This document shows positions 47,852 through 60,203 of a DNA stretch of 64,000 nt, piece by piece. The stretch covers positions 10,333,172 through 10,397,171 of the forward strand of contig JAEMBT020000008.1 of the NCBI GenBank assembly GCA_018873245.2, written 5' to 3'. Every line of letters starts with the position of its first letter. The first letter of the stretch is position 1. The notes under the pieces were generated by a model that worked only from the letters and a program-made list of their open reading frames with translations, searched no databases and was not told the DNA's origin. Source of the DNA: Archegozetes longisetosus. Taxonomy: Eukaryota; Arthropoda; Arachnida; Sarcoptiformes; Trhypochthoniidae. A program made the position numbers and the translations under genes.

Positions 47852-49678
47852 TGTTTCAATTAGTTTAACGATAAGTTTGACGAGATTATTCGAGACGCTT
47901 GTAGACAGCTATGATGACTACACAATAAATAACTGATTACCGGCTTTTTAAGCCTAGATATCTATTTTATTTCAAGGAGAAGTAGAGGTACTAAAATCAC
48001 ACACCCATTAAATGCAGTCAAACCTGATTATAAATAACTAATATTAAAAACAAATTTCTCTCTTAAAAAAGTATAGAAATAGATAAAAGGTAAGTTTGAA
48101 TGAATCTAGATTTAGTTTTTGACAAGAATGAATAAAAGTTTTAATAAATTAAGTGTAAAATATTTAAAGTGTAAATTGTTTGCATCAAGTTTAGCTGATG
48201 TATATTACTGTTCACTTAGCGCTTGTGCTGCTATCCAATTCAAGGCCAATTAGTTAGTCTGTCTCATTCATACCTATGCTATTGGCTGACGACATCCAAG
48301 TGAAACGATTTAATAGACAATTGTTAAGATAACAATGTATTTTATTACTCTTATCAATTCATATATACAATTACATAATACTATATTATATAACACGATA
48401 GAGATTATAATATCTAAGGCTTAAGTGTTATTATGTAAGTTTTTCAAGATTAGTTACTATACAAAACATTTCTGTTATCAGTTTCTTTTTTTTATTACAG
48501 GTAATGTAACTTCAGCTCAATGCAAATGTTATTGAACTTGAATTTCTTGAACTTGTAACTGTACTTATTCTTATTTCCTTTGCTTTAAGTCATTCAGAAA
48601 ACTGACGGTTATGCATTGTTATTTTTTTCAAGACACACATTTTTCTTGAATTAGATTCCAATATAAAGATGTCTAGATAGTTGAACTTTTATTGCTTTAA
48701 CTTTTCAATAAAACGTCAGTCACATAGAAAAATAGCTTTTGGGCTAAAATTACAATTTTTAATGAGTTGAAACCATTTTAAATAAAAAAGAATATTGTAG
48801 CTCGTTTTACTAATCATAATTTAATAGAGAAAGACGTAAATATTTCATTTATATCAAGCCTTTAGAGTTTGTTAATTAGTGTCAATTTGTATAATTAAAT
48901 CCATTCGTTATAAAGACTGTAAATATGCATCTAATTTGAGCACATTATTGAAATACTACCTAACGTTCTCAAGGATAAACCAATAGAGAATATTTCTTTC
49001 TACTAGTGCAATAATATTTGAAAACTTTCTAGAACTTTCTAACTTCGCCGTTTTCTATGATGTCTGTTAACATTAACTTTTCAAGAGTACAAATTATTTT
49101 AAAAATTAAACTTTCAATGTCAATTAAACTATGTTCAATTATGATGTTGAGAAAATTTTCTAAGTCTAAAACCAAACGTCTTTTTCTTAGAAATATTTAA
49201 AAATTCCCTTCGATTCAAATCGTGAAACAGCCCAAAATACAAAAAAATAAAGATAAAATACTCTCCAATTATGATATCTTTATTATCATAAAGTTACGTG
49301 TACTCAACGATTGACTGAAATTGAAGGTTATTAAAGATAAATAATATCAATAATGAATGCAACTAAAGTTCAAATGAAATGGTTGAAATTTATTATCTAT
49401 TGATAAATTAAAACACTGATTTCATCTAAAAGCTACTTCTTAATTAATCGAGTGAAATGTTTAGAGATTACAAGTACTTAAGCACTTAATGAAGTATAAT
49501 ATCAAACATAAGTTACTTTAATATAACTTTTTGCAAATTTGGAGTTTGTCTACTAGTTTTAAAGAAGTGCTATAGAGTTGTGTAAGCTTTAAAATCTAAA
49601 TTTTTATACACTTTCTCAGTCATGATTAAAATAGCAGAAGAATAAAATTTCTGAATTTAACTTTGAAAACTTTTCAAT
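47852..49678. other. Intergenic between GST copy 2 and receptor cluster
   Basis: 1.8 kb of AT-rich sequence; no gene, relic or inverted repeat recognised. Confidence 0.5.
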
Positions 49679-52495
49679 TCATAAAATAGAAGTACAGTAA
49701 GAATAGTAATAGTAATCAGTTCTTGCATTTTTACAAGTATTTCCTCTTCTATTGAATGCATTGCGATAATATAGATTCTGAGAACTTGGAATTGATCTCC
49801 CTCTTAATCTATTAGTTTTATAAATTGGTTTAAACGTTCGACTCAGTGAGTGAACTAGATACTCAATTACGATAACTAGAGTAGAGATCAAAATTCCAAA
49901 AATCAATAGATAAAAGACATCATAAAGAAAGAAAAGCGATAAATCTTCGTATTTATAAATATCATATTTAACGACTTCATCAATATCTCCTTTAAAACCA
50001 TGAAATCGGAGTATATCTTGATTCCAATGAGAATAAATTCCAGATTCTCTCGTTATCAGAATGCTTATTAAGAAAAAGAGAAAAGTTAGTAAAAAGATAT
50101 CTGAGCAGAGTAGCCAAAGATCAGATAGTTCAGGTGAGAAGTTAGCTAAAATACTCGAAATTTTAAAAGATCAAAACACATTGTTCATAAATATATATTT
50201 GGGGATCAAATTCATTCCGATTTTTCTTATAAAAAATAAATGAGCAAAAATATTTACCCCTAAAATAGATCTATAATTGAATGTCCGTATGTCAGACTCT
50301 GTCAGACATTCAAAAAGCTTAGTCTGTAGTAATCGTAAGAAAAAAGAAAGACGAGGTTAGATTCATTGTAATCTTTGGAGCTGAGTATAAGTATTTTGTT
50401 TACCAAAAGTGGGCACTGACCACTTCGATAATCAGAATAAATTTTCTTAAAAACTTATCTCATCACGAATTTTCTGTATTTACAAGCGCCTCAGGAGGGC
50501 TTTAAACTGATCTCTTGTTGAAACATATGAATAAGACATAGTCTTCAAGTCTGCAAGAACTAAGTTTCTAATCGAAATATTTTCAGAACGTTATCTGAAA
50601 CATTGACTCATTGACTCATTAGTCAAGTGGTCTAAATAATAGACTAGAGTCAAAAAATGAATATGGAATAAATTATATGGTTCATGTCTTCGTTGTAATA
50701 AAAGATTTTTGTAAATGAATTTTATTGTAAAACGATTGAAAATGAACTCTTATCTAATATGGTATGGTAGCAATCAATTTAATGTCGTTTTAAATAGGAT
50801 TATATACACATAAATAATACTATCAATAGCAATTTCAATCTTCAAAAACTATTCGGAACATGTAAAATGACAAATTTTAGTTCAGAAACTAAAAAAATCA
50901 AAAAATTTAAAAAAAGTGTTGTACTAAAAATTTAGTAGAAAACTAAAGAGTACTATCTGACACTACGGGAGATTTTACAAACCACCTACACCTATGATAT
51001 TCTGATTTTGAGCAATTATCAAATGCTTTAAAAAAAGAACTGAATAAATGAGTTGTAAGAAAATCACTTATTCGGTTCCCCTAAAAAATTATTTAATTTT
51101 CAGTTCTTAAAGAAACTTACATTTCATTTAGACTTTGGAAAACTTTTTGATCAATATTAGTATTGACGGGCATAAAATACGGCAAATATCCGCCGCCATC
51201 TTTAGAAACATGTAGACTACTAATAAAGTTTTTATCTTTATTCTCAACCATTTTTGCCAAAATTTCTAAACAAAAAAGTAATGATAATTTGTTGAGCACG
51301 AAAGCGTATTCACCAGTTAATAGGTTTTTAATCAAATTTTCCTTAAATGTGTCGGTTTTCCAAAGTTCCATTGGGACAGGATCCAAATTAGAATTGAAAC
51401 TTCGAGCCATATCTGAATCTTCTTTCAAAGCAAATTGAACTATAGGGGTGTCGTCATAAACTATAATTCTTACATCTTTTCTCTTGTATAAGTCGTCCCA
51501 TGAATCAATCACCATTTCAGGTTTAGGTTTAGTCATAAAATCTAATAGATATGTACAAAAACTTATCGATAAACCCGTAGCAGAGATAAGCCAAAGACCA
51601 ATTATCATTCGTTCCCATAATTTATATATATGGAAAATATTCTGACTCGACTCCGAAACCATTACTATTGAGTTTTGCCATAAATTTGTGAAGAATGAAA
51701 GCCAAGATTTTTTCAGAACCGATATTATAAGTGATAAAAATATAATTGTCATCAATATTGAAAACCAAACTTCAACTTGAAAAATAGAGAAGTAACTGAA
51801 TAGAGGTTTAGTTCCTGGTTGTATTTTACATGCGATGTTTCCCAACTCAACATATCCTAAACTAATTGTTGATTTGAGATCTAAATCGAAATTATTCAAT
51901 TTTTCTCTATAGTGAAGAAATTGAGTCGCAGTGATAGGCATTAAAAATATTTCAATCGGATCTTGAGCTAAATTTAGCATGAAATCAACCAGTGATTCAG
52001 GTTCTGGCTTAAGTTTCAATCTAGAATTAAAAAATAAAACTTATTTTTCTGAAAATTTGTTTAAAAAGTTGATACTTTTTCACTATCAATTTAGAGAAGG
52101 CTTTTTAAAATTTTTTTATTTAATTTATTTTATTTTGTTTTTTTTTGTTTGATCAAGTATTTTAAAAAGTTTAATACTTAAGATTTTGGAGATTTTACCA
52201 ACAATAAAGTTATTTTTCAATCTAAATAAACGGTATTTTTAGACTAAGGAATTTCCTGATTCTAATTTTCACATGAATTACATAATACTCACACTGATCT
52301 TTGTCTAATGGCCAACTCTTTCAAAATCATAATCATTGGACCACAAAGTTCGTAGTGAGAAGTGCTGTCATTTTCACTATAAATAAGGAAAGGCGATAGA
52401 CTAATAGGTTGAAAGGTTATCGTTTTATTAATTGATGTATCATTTGAGAAGCTTTTTTCATATCCATCGAAAATTATGCACTGCTTTGAAGACAT
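49679..52495 (-). CDS. Ionotropic receptor (iGluR-like) A, intact
   Basis: Three exons, 52495-52293, 52020-51121 and 50063-49679, give 495 residues with consistent phases. Exon 1 and the start of exon 2 are a divergent ligand-binding S1 lobe (FLIYSENDSTSHYELCGPM, then KPEPESLVDFM). Exon 2 continues with the first transmembrane helix (VWFSILMTIIFLSLIISVL), pore-loop region (LSFFTNLWQNSIVMV), second helix (MIIGLWLISATGLSISF) and the S2 lobe beginning PEMVIDSWDDLY. Exon 3 holds the end of S2 (YSHWNQDILRFHGFKGDI) and the last helix (DVFYLLIFGILI). This is the layout of arthropod IRs, which act in chemosensory neurons as ligand-gated cation channels. Canonical glutamate-binding residues are not clearly kept, as in most divergent IRs. 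No signal peptide is visible from this start, so a 5' exon may be missing. Confidence 0.88.
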
Positions 52496-53291
52496 CTTTC
52501 AAAAGCTGAAGTAAACTTACTCTTGGTAACAGCTGAAATTCCTTTATTAATATCTAAATCGATAAAAGTCAATGGAAACTATTTTTATCAAGAATTCATT
52601 TGGGAACTAAAAGCTATTCTGGGACTAATTAGCAATTGATTGAGCTGTTTACTTGATTTCAAACAAGAATTAATGGCTCTCATTAGAAATAGTTATTTAG
52701 CATAAATTCATTGAATAATTCTGTGTTTGAAAAGTAGCAATCAAAAGCAATTATCAAAAAATAATTAATAAAATAATGACAAATCGTTAAAATTAATGAT
52801 TATACGTAATAGGCTCGTTAGTGAAACGCATTGTTTTAATGTTGTTATTGATTGATACATTTATCTAAACCTCAAGTTATGCTCAAGATAGCTAACAACT
52901 ATTCTTGAAAACTTTTCTTTGAAAAATAACAGATTACTTCCTAAAATGACATATCTATTTAATTTTACCTTTTCAACAAGTAATCAGCGCTTGTTTTTAT
53001 TAAGTATGTAATTCAAACATGTTTTAATAACAAAAAAATTATTAAACCTCATATGATTTTGTCTGATTGCGTTTAATTATAGATTGGGTATCGATGGAAA
53101 GCTTATGAAAAGTTGAATTCAGATTAATAAAAGTTTTTTCAAATTTACGATAGCTGATAGAAGTTATAGACACGAGACATTTTCGGTGAAGCTATCCTCT
53201 CAACCTATATATAACGTCCGGAGTTCTGAGTTCATCGAAACTCCATTTAATCTTAGAGAAGTAAAACGTAGGTCAAAATGACGCAAAAGAT

Positions 53292-54093
53292 CAGTGATGC
53301 TCAACGCTCGAGCGTTTGGCGCTCGGTAGCGAGCGCGAACGTCGAGCGTTCTACTTTTGCCGAGCGTGAGTGGACGCTCGAGCGTCTTACCCCCGAGCGC
53401 CGAGCGCGAGCGTTGAGCGTCAAGTCATATCTCCCAAATTAGAAATATAGTATAGATATTTTTTAATGCAAAAAAGTTAGTATTTACTAAATATAAAATT
53501 TTACACAAAAATTTATGATTTCTTCTGTTTTAAAGAATTTAGACAGAATCTTTTTGAGTCTGAAACTAAGTGTGTTTACACATGAAAGCGTTTATGAAAG
53601 AGAGACAGACAGATATTGGTATAAAATGTACTATCAAAAAGTTCTAACATTTAAGTCAATGATTATTCAAAAAGTTATAAACTTAACTTATAAGTTATTA
53701 CTAGACTTTTTAGTGCTTTTAAATATGGACTCTAATGTATTGCAATCTCTCTCTTTTATAAACGATTTCATATCTTCAATATAAATATTTTATTTATATG
53801 ACATCAGATTTTGAACTTAAGTATTTGTTTGGATGGTTTTCAATCAGTGAGTATCATATATATGAAATTTATATACAGATAAAGTTACAGCTTAAATAAA
53901 ATAAGTTAATTTTATGCAGAAAAAGCCTTTCAATTCATGAACTTTGCTTGCTTGACGCTCGGCAAACGCTCGGCGCTCGAGCGCCTCGAAAAAGTGAGCG
54001 CCGAGCGTTTCATTTTCCCCGAGCGTTAGCGCGAGCGCTGAGCGCCAATTTCTGACCGAGCGCGAGCGTGAGCGTCGAGCGTGTGCATCACTG
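53292..54093. mobile_element. Non-autonomous hAT element, 802 bp, TSD caaaagat
   Basis: Left end CAGTGATGCTCAACGCTCG and reversed right end CAGTGATGCACACGCTCGA form terminal inverted repeats. The octamer CAAAAGAT flanks both sides exactly (53284-53291 and 54094-54101), the hallmark of hAT insertion. Each arm of about 130-145 bases holds about ten copies of CGAGCG/CGCTCG. The centre is AT-rich; the 89-codon frame at 53515-53784 resembles no transposase. Confidence 0.93.
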
Positions 54094-55249
54094 CAAAAGA
54101 TTATAAAAACTATTATATTTAGTTTTGTGATTATTAACACTCAAGATATTCATAGTATTTTCAAATGAGTATTTAAAGGTCAATATTAAAATATAAACTA
54201 ATTTATAATATAATTATGTTTAAAGTTAATCATATCTTAGCTTAGGTACTAAACTTAGGTATGAAATAAGTTTTCATTCAAAGTTTTGAACGAATTACGT
54301 CGCAAATGGCCATACCAATAACATAATAAGCACGATAACTGCTATACAACCTATCCCTTAGATTAACGTACTTTTCAAAATCAATAAATGGGTCAAATAG
54401 ACTCTAAATTATTGAAATTCTTAAGCTAAATCATTCTATTGTTCTAGGGTTAAATAGACTACATAAGATTTATCATATAAACTTATAAGGCGACTCCATT
54501 TAGCCTCATGTCTATATGAAGGGTATCGTTGAACTCAACTGAGAAGATAATTTTGTATCTTCAGGAGACTATTGTACAATGCGTTGATTATCCCTGTAGA
54601 GTAGTGTTTTTCAATACATGCGCAAATATTCAAATTTCGTATTGTAAGCAAATTCACTACTTACTATTATCGATCCAGAGTAAATGCAAGAAAAAATTAG
54701 CGTTAGAGGTCTTTGTGAAAAATAAACTTTAACTCTAAAAACCAATACAACTATTAGTTTTATTAAGCACCAAATTAAATATAAACAACGTTCGGTTATC
54801 TTACCTTAAATCTACTACCCTATATGTATAAAATGCTTCAAGTATCATAAAATATACCAACGTTTTTTATGCCTGCTATATTTTGTGATTAGTTCTAAAT
54901 CAATGTTTTTGATTGGCTGAAAAGTCTATTGGAAGTTTCATTTTTACAGACATCTCTAACGCTATTTTTTTCTTGCATTTACTCTTTGGATTGGTAATAT
55001 CAGATTTTTTTGCAAAGAAACAATGTTAACGCATTACGGTCTGTCCGTTATGGTATATCTCAGGCAACACTTAAAGGATTACACTAAAGTTACCATAAAG
55101 TCGGAGTTTTGACTGGTTAATCGTCATTTAGGTGTTAACATTAAGGTTCTTTGCATAAAGTTTGATTGTATTATAGTGACTACCTAATGAATACGAATGT
55201 TAAAAATAGTCGCCCTAAGATACAAAAATCTCTTCTGAATGTTATTGCC

Positions 55250-55372
55250 ATCACTAAGAAAAGAAAGGGCGAGACTTAACGATTGAAAAGTTATCGCTTT
55301 ATTTTGGTGAATCATTAAAGGAGTTCTTTTCATATCCACCGCAGGTCATGCACTACTTTGAAGATATCTTTT
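55250..55372 (-). pseudogene. Relic first exon of an ionotropic receptor
   Basis: Similar to the first exons of receptors A and B, including a counterpart of the start region (forward word ACTTTGAAGATATCTTT against GCTTTGAAGACATCTTT) and the preceding TTGAAAAGTTATCGCTTT. It has small deletions, and no downstream exons were found nearby. Confidence 0.7.
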
Positions 55373-55855
55373 ATAAATTGAAATAAAGTATTCTTATGAA
55401 TAGTTAAGATTCTTTATAAGCGTTTTAAACAAGAAAAACACTTTTAATGATAAGTAGTTATTTTACACATACTTATTGATTGATTCTGTCCTCATAAAAT
55501 AATTATCAACTCATTTTAATTAACAATTTTATTCAATATGTTAGATAATACTTTGTCTTAGTGCTTCATCAATCGAAAGATTGATCAAATCCTCAGATAA
55601 TGAAAAGATAACTCTTCTGAAAAATATGCTTTTTTGAAAAATTATTTATTAATTTTCTAAATGATATCGTATCTATATCTAATTTTATTTTTCAATAAAA
55701 TACCAGTGCTTTACTATTAAGTTACAATTATTTAGTGAACAATTCTAACACATTATTATCAATGATAATATTTAAACCCATACGATATTGCCTAATCGCG
55801 TCTAGTCATAACACAGGTATCTATGGGAAGCTTATGAAGAATTGAGTTTTATAGT

Positions 55856-56370
55856 AATCATGAAAACGAGATCTCTTCTCGTGAAAAATCTCGTGGAATC
55901 CCGAGATGAGACGAGATGAGTTTTTCAAAATATTTATGGGACGAGAATTTACTGAATGAAAATTTTTTTATTACATAGAAATAAATAAAAATTTAAATTA
56001 TTTTTAATAAAAACTAACTGATCTATGTTTTCGGTGTTCAAACGACTTCTTTTAATACTTTCACTTTGTTCTTTATCGAGTTTTTGAATATCAAATTTAC
56101 TTGAATTCATTTTTGCAGTAATAAATTGATTTTATATCAAAATTATAATTATAATTAAAATAAAACATAAAATCATCTCTTATAAATAAAAACTCAAACT
56201 AAAATGTATGATTTTGAAATATTTTAACACAAACAACCTGCTCTAATCTTAAGATAAGTGTTCCTTCAATTCACGAAATGAGATGGTATGAGATTTAAAA
56301 TTTTGGAAAAAAATACGAGACGAGACGAGACGAGACTGAGACTCATAAAATCTAGAATCTTCATGACTAA
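55856..56370. mobile_element. hAT-like element with GAGACGAGA subterminal repeats
   Basis: Arms rich in ACGAGA/GAGATGAGACGAG face each other around an AT-rich centre. Ends share TCATGAA in inverted orientation. The octamer TTTATAGT flanks both sides (55848-55855 and 56371-56378). End alignment is off by two bases, so the borders are less sure than for the element at 53292. Confidence 0.6.
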
Positions 56371-56966
56371 TTTATAGTTATCCTTAAAAATAAGTACGAC
56401 GTCTAGGATAAGTTGTAGACAGTTCGATCAATCTCTTTGAGCATAAGACTATTTCAGTAACTTCGCTACATCAAATTATATAATTGCTCTCGTCTCAACA
56501 TGTTGAGTTTATCAATATTCCATTTAAATTCGCGACAAAGCATTCAATCTATAAACTTACAGAGTCCTTGACTTTATTCCTAGACGTGGAGTATCATTGA
56601 AAAGAGCTCAACAAGATGAATATCAAAGATGCAAGAGGTCATATAAGAAATAAAAGTAGTGTAGTAAGGGTAGTGTGTCACGAGTCACATGAACGATTCT
56701 TGCGGGGAATTGATTTTTATTGAATAATGATATGTGAACCAGATTTTTGTCTTACGTCTTTTGTGGGTCTGATCTTAATAACTCAGTATGGTTTTAGTGG
56801 GAGATTCTACACCCTCAAACTGTGTTTAAACGTTATGGATGTTCAAAATACTGCAATTTTGATGAATTCTGTGATCATTAGAGTTCTGGTGCTAAAACTC
56901 CAAATCTAAAACATCGATGCAATAAAACCTAATATTTGAACTTATAAATCGATTTGATTAAAAGTT

Positions 56967-59296
56967 TCATTTCCCCGTAATTTTAATACATGGAAAAGAA
57001 ACGAAAAATCTCAATTCGAATGACAAGAATAGCTCGAATAAACATTTTTTCATCAATAGAAATATACTTGATAAATTAATTATATTACAATAAATACTAA
57101 AAACTTGGGATCTTCCTTCACTTATTTTCTCATTTTCGCGAATAGGTTTGAACATTTGGTTCAATGAATGGATCAGATATTCAACTATCATAGTTATAAA
57201 AGAGATTGAAATTCCAAAAATCAATAAATAAAAGACATCGTTAAGATAAAAAAGCGATAAGTCTTCATATTTATAAACATCAAATTTAACGACTTCATCA
57301 ATATCTCCTTTGAAACCATGAAATCGAAGTATATCTTGATTCCAATGAGAATAAATTCCAGATTCTCTGGTCGCCAATATGCTGAATTCATGGGAAAATT
57401 TGATTAAAACATTTGAAGTAGATTAAATCAGGGTCTAATAGTTGGGGGAGAATCAGATTAACAAAAACTCAAAATTTCAAAGGGCTTCAAGCTAAAAGTT
57501 TTGGTTAAAAATTTGAATCAAATTCATTTCTAATTTTTCTTCAGTAAAATGAAAGAAAAACATTAACGAGGATGACGAAGTTTACACCTAAAGCAGAATA
57601 ATACTCATACAGAATCATTTCTATTAAAATATTATTCAGAACAAATTAAAATGTTTTAATCTGCGTAATTTATAAAGTTCATTGGAATTTAAAGATAATC
57701 ATCGAGCTGAAAATTTCGTTTGGCTATAGAAAAGAGTGTCTTATTTTCCTAGAGTTTCAGACGAGTTTTGGGTTTCAAGTTCCACCTAAGATCTTCCTTT
57801 AGGACACTATTTAAGCAATAATCAAAGAATTTGCATTATTTCATTGTAAGAAGACGAGATGAGTGGGTAGTATAAAAACAGTATCTTATTTTGCTGTTCG
57901 TAAAGAAAATATTAATTTTTTGGTTTAATGATGAAAACTTACATTTCATCTAAACAATCGAGGATAAATTGATTAATGTTGCTATTAACGGGCATGAAAT
58001 ATGGCAAATATCCGCCACCGTCTTTAGAAACGTGTAAATTTTTTCTAAAATCTTTATCTTTATTCTCAATAATTTTTGCCAAATCTTCCAGAACATAAAG
58101 TAGAGTCACTTTGTTGTGTACAAACGCATATTCACCAGTTTGTAATTTTTCAAGCAATTTATTATTAAAAAACTTATCAGTTTTCCATGATTCCAGTGGA
58201 AAGGTTTTTATACGAGAATTAAAATTTCGTGCCATATCTGAATCTGCTTTCATAGCTAACTTGGCCATTGTGTTGTCTTCAAATGCTAATATTTTCACAT
58301 CTATTCTATGATATAAGTCATCCCATGAATCAATAGTGACTTCAGGTATAGCTTTGATCATATAATCTAATAGATATGTACAAAAACCTGTCGATAAACC
58401 CACAGTTGAGAAAAGCCAAACACCAATTATTAATTTTTCCCAAAATGTTTTCATGTGAAAAATTTCTGGACTAGATTTCGAGATTACTAACATTGAGTTT
58501 TGCCATAAGTTTGTGAAAAATGAAAACCAAGATTTTTTGAAAATCGATAAAATAAGTGATAAAAATATGATTGTTATGAATATTGAAAACCAAAGTTCAA
58601 TTTGAAATATAGAGAAATAACTGAACAGAGGTTTAGTTCCTGGTTGTATTTTACATGCTATGTTTCCCAGCTCAATGAATCCTAAATGGATCGTTGACTT
58701 ACCATCTAAATTGTATTCATTTAGTTTTGTTCTATAGTGGAGGAATTGGACTGAAGTCGTCAACATTAAAATTATATCTGTTTGATCGACGAGTAAATGT
58801 TTTATGAAATCCTCTAATGTCTCGGGTTCGGGCCTTAGCATTAATCTAGTATAAAAAGAATATATGATTATTTTGCTAAATTTAACTTAAAACAAATTAA
58901 TTTCTTCTTTAATAAAGGAATCTATAAGACTTATTTTTTCTTTATATTCAAGTATTCGAAAGCTTAAACAAAGAGTTAAGATATTTTTTTCTGGAATATT
59001 ATGAAATTATTTCTACAACTCCAGTCGGATAAAACTTTTTGAAGCTAAAGAATTTTTCTCTTTAATTTTCTATACGAATCACACAATACTCACAATGACT
59101 TTTGCCTAATTGCCAACTCTTTCAATATCATAAACATTGGACCACAAATTTCGTAGTAAGGAGCAATCTTATTTTCATTATAAATAACAAAAGGATGTAA
59201 ATTTATCGGTTGAAAAGTTATTGTTTTATTAATTGATGTATCATTTAGAAAGTTCTTTTCGTATCCATTAAAAATGATGCACTGTTTTGAAGACAT
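56967..59296 (-). CDS. Ionotropic receptor (iGluR-like) B, intact
   Basis: Three exons, 59296-59094, 58845-57943 and 57381-56967, give 506 residues, with the same intron positions and phases as receptor A. Exon 1 is the same length as in A (203 bases); exon 2 is one codon longer. Layout: S1 lobe, helix (LWFSIFITIIFLSLILSIF), pore region (WFSFFTNLWQNSMLVIS), helix (LIIGVWLFSTVGLSTGF), S2 lobe (PEVTIDSWDDLYHR ... VSKDGGGYLPYFMP), last helix (DVFYLLIFGISISFITM). The C-terminal tail after the last helix differs from A and is longer and hydrophobic. Its 3' flank resembles that of receptor C, so B and C arose by a tandem duplication. Confidence 0.9.
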
Positions 59297-60203
59297 CTTT
59301 CACAAATTTGGATAAATATATTTTTAAGAAGAGTTGAGTCAACATTCACTAAGTTTTTCAGATATCACATCTCTGAGTTAATTCAAGATTTTTCACTAAG
59401 AATTTGTAACTCAATATTAATTCGAAGTTCTCAATTCGTATAGGCAATGAATATCTCATTGTTGATCAAAAAGCCTATAAATTAGGAGACTTGTAGGAAT
59501 ACCTACAGAACTTAAGTGAGAAGTCGTTGTTAAGACAGATCTGCAATTAAAAAAGCTTTTCGAAATTTCAAAGTTCAGTATATGTGTTTTTAATAGATAT
59601 GAACGAATGCTAAACAGACGTATTTTCAAAATGTTTTATTAATCAATCATTTTGCAACCATTTCAGATAAAAAACAAATATTTGAATAACAATAGTGACC
59701 GAAAAGCTGGATTGCTGTCATATCAAGATACTATACAATTGTAAATACACTCGTTTTAATGAAATTTTACTCGTTATGTCAACTATCAAGGATAAAATCG
59801 ATAAAGAACCAAAACTCCATACACTTTTATGCAAAGTTGAAGCTAAAATATGTCTCATTGAGTAAAAAATTATTGATTGTATCAGGGTTCTGCTGATTGT
59901 GCAGACTTTAATAATTCAGTATGGCTTTAGTTGGAGATCCTACACCCTCAAACTTTGTTTAAATGTTATGGATGTCTCAAATACTCGATTTTGGGGAATT
60001 TTATGATCATTAGAAGTTATAGTACTAAGACTCCTATTTTGAAACATCAGTACAATAAAACTTTACATCTGTACTTTTTATTATTCGATTTGGATAGAAG
60101 TTCATTTCTCTGAATATTTAATACTTGGGAAAGGAACTGTAATAAATGAAAAATCTTAACTCTGATGATAAGGACGGTTAAAATAAACATATTTTGCATC
60201 AAT
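59297..60203. other. Spacer between receptors B and C
   Basis: Contains the 3' flank of receptor C, similar to the 3' flank of receptor B (word TACACCCTCAAACT in both). No gene. Confidence 0.6.

Larger units (their letters stand above)
52496..56966. other. Spacer within the receptor cluster
   Basis: Holds two hAT-like elements (53292-54093, 55856-56370) and a relic receptor first exon (55250-55372). The segment 56780-56900 is similar to 59910-60030 and marks the shared 3' flank of duplicated receptors. No intact gene. Confidence 0.65.

Noticed and set aside
53515-53784. 89-codon frame inside the hAT element as a transposase
   Set aside because: It has none of the hAT motifs seen in the relic at 35.5-36.6 kb, and the element is too short for a transposase.
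56727-60113. Short plus-strand frames at 56727-56909 and 59931-60113 that resemble each other
   Set aside because: Their similarity comes from the duplicated 3' flank of receptors B and C, not from a conserved protein; the reading frames differ.
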